Source: Pseudomonadota bacterium (lineage in GTDB: Bacteria > Pseudomonadota > Gammaproteobacteria > Pseudomonadales > Moraxellaceae). From it: a DNA stretch of 54,576 bases. Below the pieces are notes generated by a model that worked only from the letters and a program-made list of their open reading frames with translations, did no database searches and had not been told where the DNA came from. The stretch spans positions 1-54,576 of the forward strand of contig JAJXWR010000006.1 of assembly GCA_021781515.1 (NCBI GenBank). Reading direction: 5' to 3'. The translations under genes were made by a program, and so were the position numbers. Of this stretch, positions 48,062 through 54,576 are shown piece by piece; the stretch's first letter is position 1, and the number at the start of each line of letters is the position of its first letter.

Positions 48062-50707
48062 ATGATTGATCGGAGTGATGCAGACCCTGAGGAAACCCAG
48101 GAATGGCTGGATGCACTGGATTCGGTGTGGAAGGAGGAAGGGGTAGAACGGGCTCAGTATTTACTGGAGCGATTGCTGGAAGCAGGTCTGCTCAAAGGGT
48201 TGCGTCCACCGGGGCTGAATACGCCCTATGTCAATACCATTGCTCCGGTTGACGAGGCAAGACGGCCTGGGGATCCTTGGATGGAACGACGAATCCGTTC
48301 GCTGATCCGCTGGAATGCGCTGGCTATGGTGATGCGCGCCAATGATAAGGAGGAAGATCTGGGGGGGCATATTGCCACTTTTGCTTCAAGCGCCACTTTA
48401 TATGATGTTGGTTTTAACCATTTCTTTCGTGCGCCCACTGAATCATTTGGTGGGGACATGCTTTATATTCAGGGCCATTCGGCACCCGGAATTTATGCGC
48501 GGTCTTTTCTCGAAGGGCGAATCAGTGAGCGGCAATTAGAGAATTTTCGGCGCGAAATCGGGGGTAAAGGGCTGTCGTCTTATCCACATCCATGGTTGAT
48601 GCGTGACTACTGGCAGTTTCCCACGGTGTCCATGGGGCTTGGGCCAATCATGGCCATCTATCAGGCGCATATCCATAAATACCTGATTAACCGCGGATTG
48701 CTTCCGGATCAGGGGCGTCGGGTCTGGGGGTTTCTGGGTGATGGGGAAATGGATGAACCGGAGTCCCTGGGGGCATTGGCGTTGGCGGGTCGGGAACGTC
48801 TGGATAATCTTTGTTTTGTGATTAATTGTAATTTGCAGCGCCTGGATGGCCCTGTACGGGGAAATGGCAAGATTATCCAGGAACTGGAAGGCGTGTTCCG
48901 CGGGGCAGGCTGGAATGTCATCAAGGTCATTTGGGGTGGGGCCTGGGACGTTTTGCTGGAAAAAGACCAGACGGGTCTGCTGCGTCAGCGAATGCAGGAA
49001 TGCGTCGATGGTGAATATCAGGCCTATAGTATGCGCGGCGGCGCTTATACACGGGAACATTTTTTCGGTCGCTATCCAGAGTTGCTTGAGTTGGTGAAGC
49101 ATCTGAGTGATGAGGAAATTTATCAACTCAAACGTGGGGGGCATGATCCGCAAAAGGTATATGCGGCCTATCATGCGGCGGTTAACCATCGGGGGCAACC
49201 GACGGTGATTCTGGCCAAGACCGTGAAAGGTTATGGAACCGGACATGCAGAGTCGGTTAATAAAACGCACCAGATCAAACAACTGAATCTTGCTTCCCTG
49301 AAAATTTTCCGCGACCGGTTTGCAATGCCTTTTGATGATGAATTGCTGGCGCGGGTGCCGTTTTATCGGCCTGAGGAGGATAGTCCGGAATTGCGCTACA
49401 TGCGTGAGCGGCGGCAGTCACTGGGGGGGTATTTACCACAGCGGCGCAGTCGGGGGGCGGCATTGGCAATTCCTGCATTGGAAGAATTTTCCAGTTTGCT
49501 GGAAGGTTCGGAACGGCCTGCGTCAACCACCATGATGTTTGTGCGTATGTTGAATATTTTATTGAAACACCCGGTCGTTGGTGAACGGATTTTACCGATC
49601 GTTCCAGATGAAGCCAGAACTTTTGGAATGGAAGGGCTGTTTCGTCAGTACGGCATTTACTCCAATGTGGGTCAGTTGTATGAACCGGAGGATCGCAGAC
49701 AACTGATGTATTATCGGGAAGATGTGCGTGGTCAAATCTTGCAGGAGGGCATCAATGAAGCGGGGGCCATGAGTGCCTGGATTGCGGCGGCGACCTCGTG
49801 GAGTGTGCATGATCTTCCGTTGATTCCCTTCTATATTTATTATTCCATGTTTGGTTTTCAGCGTATCGGTGATCTGGCCTGGGCAGCGGGTGACTGTCAG
49901 GCCCGCGGGTTTTTACTGGGAGCGACCAGTGGTCGGACTACATTGAATGGAGAAGGTTTGCAGCATCAGGATGGCCATTCGCCCATACTCGCCAGTACCA
50001 TCCCGGACTGCGTTGCCTATGATCCGGCTTATGCGTATGAAGTGGCGGTCATTGTGCGTGATGGATTGCGGCGGATGTATCAGGAACAGGAATCGGTGTT
50101 CTATTATCTGACGCTGACGAATGAAAATATTGTGCATCCGGCGATGCCTGAAGGAGCAGAGGAGGGCATCCTGCGGGGAATGTACCGCCTGCGGGGGGCC
50201 GAGAATTCCCAGCGGCGGGTGCAGTTACTGGCTGCAGGTATTTTGTTGCCAGAAACACTGCTGGCGGCTGATATACTCAAGGATGTTTTTGCTGTGCAGG
50301 CTGAAGTCTACAGTGTGACCAGTTTTAATGAACTGCGCCGGGATGGGTTAGAGGTGGAACGTTATAATCGATTACATCCGACGGATCCGCCGCGTATTGC
50401 CTGGGTGACGCAGCAGTTGCGTAGTTTTCGGGCGGCGGTAGTGGGTGTTTCCGATTTCATGCGTATTCACGCAGATCAGATTCGTGCCTGGGTACCGGAG
50501 GTGTATCATGTTCTGGGCACGGATGGATTTGGTCGTTCTGACACTCGGGAACAGTTGCGGGCGCATTTTGAAATCAATCGTTATTATATTGTGGTGGCGG
50601 CGCTGGCTGGACTGGCAGAACGGGGTGATGTTGGCAAACGCATGGTGGCAGAAGCAGTACAGCGTTTTGGATTGCCGACTGAGACGATATTTCCGGGCAA
50701 AGCATAG
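48062..50707 (+). CDS. aceE: Pyruvate dehydrogenase E1 component, homodimeric
   Basis: An 881-residue thiamine-diphosphate enzyme that decarboxylates pyruvate and acetylates the lipoyl groups of E2. Opening DPEETQEWLDALDSVWKEEG is typical of AceE. GDGEMDEPESLGALALAGRERLDNLCFVINCNLQRLDGPVRGN is the ThDP-Mg motif, and TIPDCVAYDPAYAYEVAVIVRDGLRRMY and KHEDGHS-like GLQHQDGHSPILA follow in the C-terminal half. Length matches E. coli (887). GGGGAGAG precedes the ATG at 48062. aceF follows after 48 bp. No lpd (E3) gene is in the window. Confidence 0.97.
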   Translation: MIDRSDADPEETQEWLDALDSVWKEEGVERAQYLLERLLEAGLLKGLRPPGLNTPYVNTIAPVDEARRPGDPWMERRIRSLIRWNALAMVMRANDKEEDLGGHIATFASSATLYDVGFNHFFRAPTESFGGDMLYIQGHSAPGIYARSFLEGRISERQLENFRREIGGKGLSSYPHPWLMRDYWQFPTVSMGLGPIMAIYQAHIHKYLINRGLLPDQGRRVWGFLGDGEMDEPESLGALALAGRERLDNLCFVINCNLQRLDGPVRGNGKIIQELEGVFRGAGWNVIKVIWGGAWDVLLEKDQTGLLRQRMQECVDGEYQAYSMRGGAYTREHFFGRYPELLELVKHLSDEEIYQLKRGGHDPQKVYAAYHAAVNHRGQPTVILAKTVKGYGTGHAESVNKTHQIKQLNLASLKIFRDRFAMPFDDELLARVPFYRPEEDSPELRYMRERRQSLGGYLPQRRSRGAALAIPALEEFSSLLEGSERPASTTMMFVRMLNILLKHPVVGERILPIVPDEARTFGMEGLFRQYGIYSNVGQLYEPEDRRQLMYYREDVRGQILQEGINEAGAMSAWIAAATSWSVHDLPLIPFYIYYSMFGFQRIGDLAWAAGDCQARGFLLGATSGRTTLNGEGLQHQDGHSPILASTIPDCVAYDPAYAYEVAVIVRDGLRRMYQEQESVFYYLTLTNENIVHPAMPEGAEEGILRGMYRLRGAENSQRRVQLLAAGILLPETLLAADILKDVFAVQAEVYSVTSFNELRRDGLEVERYNRLHPTDPPRIAWVTQQLRSFRAAVVGVSDFMRIHADQIRAWVPEVYHVLGTDGFGRSDTREQLRAHFEINRYYIVVAALAGLAERGDVGKRMVAEAVQRFGLPTETIFPGKA

Positions 50708-50755
50708 CGGTCAGTGCGGTTGATCCCGCCGCAGGGGAACAGGAACTTAAGTACT

Positions 50756-52393
50756 ATGAACGTCAGAACGCTTTATTTTCCGGATCTGGGGACGGATGAT
50801 GCCGCTGTAGTGGATATCTTGGTGCAACCTGGACAAACTGTGGTCGTCGATCAACCGTTGGTGGTACTGGAATCCGCCAAAGCCTCTATGGAAATTCCCT
50901 GCACTGCCAGTGGCTTGATTCAGGAGATTCTGGTCTTGCCGGGGCAATCGGTACAAAGTGGTGATCCGTTGCTGGTGTTGGGCAGTGTGGAGGCGGCTGA
51001 ATCCGCTTCAGCATCGCACTCACGGACGTTGATGGCGGCTTTGCAGGAAGTGTCTGCGGCGCTGACTCCGGTAGTAGTGCCAGTTGCACCTGAATTATCG
51101 GTGCCTCAGGCGGAGGTGGCTGAGGCACAACAAGGGACAGTGGGTGTGCAGACGCTGTTGTTGCCAGATTTGGGTATTGAAGAAGCCACTGTGGTCGCCT
51201 GGTTGCTCAAGCCGGGGGATTGGGTGTCTGCCGGTCAGGCGGTATTGCTCCTGGAATCGGCTAAAGCCACCGTAGAAGTTCCTTGCCCGGTGGCGGGACA
51301 GTTGCTGGAAACCTTATTAACGCTAGCGCAGGTAGTGCATTCGGGTGAACCTATGTTGCGCCTGCGCCCGGAGGTGCTTGGCGGACAACTGCCAGTTATT
51401 GCAGGAATTGAGACGCAAGAAGCGCAGCAAGCGGAGGCTTCGGCGGCTATGGTGGTCGCTGCCGTCTCGGTGGGTGGGGCACATGCCGGTCCGGCTGTCC
51501 GGCGGTTGGCGCGGGAGCTGGGTGTCGATCTGCTGACAGTAACAGGCAGTGGACCGCATCAGCGTATCCTGAAAAAAGATGTACAGGCCTATGTACGTCA
51601 ACGTCTGCAAAATGCAGCGGTCGGGAGTGCTGTTGAGAGAACAGCGATGCCAGAGGCAGCGGCTGAATGGGCAGAACAGGAAAAATTGATGCAGGAAGCT
51701 GGCGCTGTTTATCAGCCATTTACCCGGATTCAGCGACTCAGTGCCCGACACTTGGCGCAGGCGCATGCCCAGGTGGTGCCAGTGACCCAGTTTGAACAGG
51801 TGGATATTACGGAACTGGAAAAATTCCGTCAGTCGCAGAAGGCGTTGGCCAGTGCACAGGGAGTTTCATTAACGCTGTTGCCTTTTCTGGTCAAGGCACT
51901 GGCACTGATGTTGGAGAAATACCCGCGGTTTAATAGCGAGTTACGTCTGGATGGAGCGGGGATCTATCAGAAAAATGCAGTGAACATTGCTTTTGCTGTC
52001 GATACGCCGACTGGATTGTTTGTCCCGGTGCTGAAAAACTGTGCGTCCTTAGGGATGTTTGCCTTGGCTCGCCGTATTGATGAACTGACGCAATTGGCGC
52101 GCCAACAAAAATTGCGGCCTGAACACCTGAGCCAGGGCAGTATCAGTATTTCTTCCTTAGGCAGCATTGGTGGCACCGGGTTTACCCCGGTTGTCAACTG
52201 GCCGCAAGTGGCCATCGTCGGTGTCTCGCAGGCCAGGGTTCAGCCGGTATGGCAGGGACAGGGGGTGCAACCACGCCTGCTCTTGCCACTGGCGCTGACC
52301 TATGACCACCGGGTGATTGACGGTGCGTTGGCGGTACGTTTTCTGGTGGATTATGCGGCGTTGCTGGAAGACATACGCCAGTTACTGTTGTGA
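50756..52393 (+). CDS. aceF: Pyruvate dehydrogenase E2 (dihydrolipoyl acetyltransferase)
   Basis: A 545-residue core protein of the pyruvate dehydrogenase complex. It has two lipoyl domains with lipoyl lysines K42 (ESAKASMEIPC) and K170 (ESAKATVEVPC), separated by an Ala/Pro/Val linker (the number varies, three in E. coli). The peripheral subunit-binding domain is at about 243-282 (AGPAVRRLARELGVDL through KKDVQAYV). The acetyltransferase domain ends with the catalytic motif YDHRVIDG (H518, D522). Start ATG at 50756. Its 3' end overlaps the converging adenosyltransferase gene by 12 bp. Confidence 0.96.
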   Translation: MNVRTLYFPDLGTDDAAVVDILVQPGQTVVVDQPLVVLESAKASMEIPCTASGLIQEILVLPGQSVQSGDPLLVLGSVEAAESASASHSRTLMAALQEVSAALTPVVVPVAPELSVPQAEVAEAQQGTVGVQTLLLPDLGIEEATVVAWLLKPGDWVSAGQAVLLLESAKATVEVPCPVAGQLLETLLTLAQVVHSGEPMLRLRPEVLGGQLPVIAGIETQEAQQAEASAAMVVAAVSVGGAHAGPAVRRLARELGVDLLTVTGSGPHQRILKKDVQAYVRQRLQNAAVGSAVERTAMPEAAAEWAEQEKLMQEAGAVYQPFTRIQRLSARHLAQAHAQVVPVTQFEQVDITELEKFRQSQKALASAQGVSLTLLPFLVKALALMLEKYPRFNSELRLDGAGIYQKNAVNIAFAVDTPTGLFVPVLKNCASLGMFALARRIDELTQLARQQKLRPEHLSQGSISISSLGSIGGTGFTPVVNWPQVAIVGVSQARVQPVWQGQGVQPRLLLPLALTYDHRVIDGALAVRFLVDYAALLEDIRQLLL

Positions 52394-52939
52394 GGAGCGG
52401 CGATCCCAGAGAATTTCCGGGCTTCCTGCGGAATGCGCCAGGTAGCGCGCCACGACAAACAGCCAGTCCGACAGGCGGTTGAGAAAGCGCAGCAGACGTT
52501 CCGGCTGAGGGTGCTGGCGGTGCAACTGTACCAGATGACGTTCGGCCCGCCGGGTAATGGCGCGAGCCAGATGACAGGTGGCGGCTGCCCGGTTGCCTCC
52601 CGGGAGAATAAATTCTTTGAGTGGCCCAAGCACGTCGTTCATCTGATCCATTTGTAATTCCATTTCAGCAGGCAGTGACTCAGGTAACAGATTCATGCCA
52701 GGCATGGCGATATCTCCGCCCATATTCAGCAGTTGCTGTTGTACCTGTTGCAACTGTGCTTCCAGCGCCGAGCCGGTAGTCAGTTCACAACGCAGCAGCC
52801 CCAGGCTGGCACTCAGTTCGTCGAGGTCACCGAGGAGCACCATTCGCACATCATCTTTGCTGACCCGGCTGCCGTCAGCGAGTCCAGTATTGCCATCATC
52901 GCCGGTTCGGGTGTAGATTTTGCTTAAACGGTGTCCCAT
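52382..52939 (-). CDS. Cob(I)yrinic acid a,c-diamide / cobalamin adenosyltransferase, PduO type
   Basis: A 185-residue enzyme that transfers 5'-deoxyadenosyl from ATP to cob(I)alamin. The ATP-binding N-terminus SKIYTRTGDDGNTGLADGSRVSKDD and the later PGGNRAAATCHLARAITRRAER motif identify the PduO/MMAB family. It is followed, in the opposite direction, by the aceF 3' end (12-bp overlap) and lies 48 bp from the BtuB-like gene on the same strand. That neighbourhood suggests salvage of imported B12 into the coenzyme form. Confidence 0.93.
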   Translation of the reverse strand: MGHRLSKIYTRTGDDGNTGLADGSRVSKDDVRMVLLGDLDELSASLGLLRCELTTGSALEAQLQQVQQQLLNMGGDIAMPGMNLLPESLPAEMELQMDQMNDVLGPLKEFILPGGNRAAATCHLARAITRRAERHLVQLHRQHPQPERLLRFLNRLSDWLFVVARYLAHSAGSPEILWDRRSSQQ

Positions 52940-52987
52940 GGTTATTCTCGCTTGGGTGTTGGGTTGATCCTGATGTAATTATGGATG

Positions 52988-54576
52988 TTACATTTTTGCC
53001 GTAAATCCAACCGTATAAAGTCTGGGTTGCGCCAGATAATATTGTGTGGTGGAATTGGCCGTCTGTGCGTAGATCCGGTTACCCACGTTGTCTATCCCCC
53101 ACTGCAAGGTAAGCCAGGGTTGTGCTTTCCAGGAACTGCTCAGATCGACCACTCCATAACCACCCAGGGGGATCGGTCCATAGGCTATACTGGAACTGGC
53201 GGTATGCCAGTTAATCTGGCCAGTCCATTGACCTTGCGAATAACTGAGGTTGTTGGACCAGCGTCGGCGCGGACGTTGTAACAGATCCTGGTCGGTTTGC
53301 AGATCGGTAGCACGCTGAATATCCAGTTCGGAGTTGAAGTTCCATGGCCCCTGCAGATAACCGATCGTCGTCTCTACGCCGCGTAAATACGCCTGATTGA
53401 TATTTTCCAGGGTATAGTTGGCTCCGGTGGGAACAATAAGGTGATTAACCCGTTGGTGATAGACCGATAGATTCAGGGTACAGGGACCCCATTGATTTTT
53501 ACTGCCTATTTCGTAGTTGGTAGAGGTTTCAGGTTTCAAGGCGGCATTGCCTCCCCAACTCGCCGGCGCATACAGTTCTTCACTGGTGGGTGCACGAAAA
53601 GCGGTATCACGGGTCAGGTACAGTCGGTGTTCGGGGAGGAGTTGATAACCCAGTGTCGCTTCCTGGGTGACGTGGTCGCCCCATACATCGCTGGCTTCGT
53701 AACGCCCAGACCAGAGCAGACTGAGGTCATTCCAGTTCAACTGATCTTGCAGGTAGCCGGCCAGGGTGTTAAAGGTGTTAGCGGTCAGTGTGTTCGCCAT
53801 AAACTGATTATGCTGGTCGGTATACGTCGATCCGGCCGTCAGTTGTTGATGACCTGGAAGTGTCAGGTCATTTTGCCAGTCAATGCGATTTTGCCCGGTG
53901 TAAAAGGGGCTGAAACTTTGCCGTTGGTTGATACTGTCAATGTTGCGTGAAGCGTTCAGTGTAGAAGTCCAGAAATCCACGGGTTGAATTTTTAGGGTCA
54001 ATCGGCCCAGGCTCTGGTTAAAATCCTGATCCAGCGGTGTCGGAGGCGAATTAAATGTATTCAGGTATTGCGTGTGTCCCATCTGCTCTTGCCAGGCGGC
54101 GTCTACCTGCCAGTGTTGACCACTCCATCCGGCACTGGTGCTGGCGTGTCTGGAAAAATTACCGCTCGGGGTCGTCGAATTATCCTGAACCGGGTAGAGC
54201 AAGGGGTAGCCTTGGGTATTGTTATTACCGACACTGGCTGCGGCATGAAAACTGCCCGAGCGAATCTCTTGACGCAGGTTGGATTCGTAGGTTTTTTCGT
54301 TGCCCCAGGTGCCTTGTAGTTCGGTATGGGTAGACTGGCTGCTGCGGGTGATGATATTGATTACCCCACCGACTGCACCGGAACCGTACAGGGTAGAACG
54401 AGGACCCCGGACGATTTCAATATGGTCAATGTCTGAAGGGCTTAACAGGTACTGAAAATCCACACCACCGAGCAGCCCATTATTCACGGGCACCCCATCA
54501 ATCATCACCAGCGTCTGGTTTGAATTGGCCCCGCGCATGAACACGGAGGTGGCTTGTCCGGGGCCACCGGAACGTA
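52988..54576 (-). CDS. btuB: TonB-dependent receptor, BtuB-like, N-terminus outside window
   Basis: The gene is cut at the right edge; about 529 residues are visible, reading without break from the edge. The plug domain begins RSGGPGQATSVFMRGANSNQTLVMIDGVPVN, with LSPSDIDHIEIVRGPRSTLYGSGAVGGVINIITRSS, the standard receptor plug. Barrel strands follow to the C-terminal YLAQPRLYTVGFTAKM, with aromatic penultimate strand. The DGVPVN/RGPRSTLYG pattern and small size match B12 receptors (BtuB), and the adjacent adenosyltransferase supports this; a different siderophore or metal substrate cannot be excluded. Any cobalamin riboswitch would lie upstream, outside the window. Confidence 0.82.
   Translation of the reverse strand, partial: RSGGPGQATSVFMRGANSNQTLVMIDGVPVNNGLLGGVDFQYLLSPSDIDHIEIVRGPRSTLYGSGAVGGVINIITRSSQSTHTELQGTWGNEKTYESNLRQEIRSGSFHAAASVGNNNTQGYPLLYPVQDNSTTPSGNFSRHASTSAGWSGQHWQVDAAWQEQMGHTQYLNTFNSPPTPLDQDFNQSLGRLTLKIQPVDFWTSTLNASRNIDSINQRQSFSPFYTGQNRIDWQNDLTLPGHQQLTAGSTYTDQHNQFMANTLTANTFNTLAGYLQDQLNWNDLSLLWSGRYEASDVWGDHVTQEATLGYQLLPEHRLYLTRDTAFRAPTSEELYAPASWGGNAALKPETSTNYEIGSKNQWGPCTLNLSVYHQRVNHLIVPTGANYTLENINQAYLRGVETTIGYLQGPWNFNSELDIQRATDLQTDQDLLQRPRRRWSNNLSYSQGQWTGQINWHTASSSIAYGPIPLGGYGVVDLSSSWKAQPWLTLQWGIDNVGNRIYAQTANSTTQYYLAQPRLYTVGFTAKM

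Overview
The window reads as chromosomal DNA of a gammaproteobacterium. Gene order supports this more than any single gene. Three blocks match arrangements I know from Pseudomonas-type genomes: ppk1–hemB and then ABC-F / TIGR02444 / AlgP-like / FKBP isomerase; ubiE–ubiJ–ubiB–hisI–hisE–tatABC beside hslVU; and waaA, tolC, thiC, nudF and yqiB near one another. Ubiquinone (ubiE/J/B), Kdo transferase (waaA), TolC and a TonB-dependent receptor indicate a Gram-negative cell with respiratory quinones. I cannot name the genus.

Layout. 1-8.9 kb: ettA (cut by the window edge), ppk1, hemB, a small CxxxCxxCC protein and a YheS-type ABC-F ATPase on the minus strand, then a TIGR02444 protein, an AlgP-like helical protein and a periplasmic FKBP isomerase. 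9.0-14.3 kb: a tightly coupled minus-strand run ubiE-ubiJ-ubiB-hisI-hisE, followed by tatA-tatB-tatC. 14.3-18.9 kb: an AT-rich accessory island with one intact gene, a membrane acyltransferase of the OafA/YrhL type with an SGNH domain. Two directly repeated elements of about 440 bp bracket it, and it also holds an IS630 transposase relic, an IS605-like end and a group II intron-like fragment. 19.1-22.1 kb: a FFLEELY-motif protein and hslVU. 22.3-25.2 kb: a lipoprotein, an MFS exporter and an unknown membrane protein. 25.4-26.5 kb: a stand-alone tnpB element with palindromic ends. 26.5-38.4 kb: flavin reductase, YceI, an aldo/keto reductase plus FAD oxidoreductase pair, waaA, tolC, thiC, nudF, yqiB, priA. 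38.6-41.0 kb: a degenerate hemerythrin behind a heptanucleotide repeat, then a chemoreceptor fused to an intact hemerythrin domain. 41.0-54.6 kb: nadC, a DUF1631 protein, ampD, ampE, a BtuF-like protein, a methyltransferase, aceE-aceF, a cobalamin adenosyltransferase and a BtuB-like receptor cut by the window edge.

How the genes work together. Most of the window is housekeeping: ubiquinone and histidine synthesis, Tat export, HslVU proteolysis, pyruvate dehydrogenase, NAD, heme and thiamine synthesis, Kdo addition to lipid A, and replication restart. Three B12-related genes (receptor, periplasmic binding protein, adenosyltransferase) lie within 8.5 kb and suggest cobalamin salvage.

Most unusual points. 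First, the pair of diverged 440-bp repeats around the acyltransferase, which carry different microsatellites at the same internal position. Second, a (GTCTGCT)8 tract placed so that gaining one unit would join an upstream ATG in frame to the hemerythrin-like reading frame, while the present length keeps it out of frame. That is the arithmetic of a phase-variable locus.
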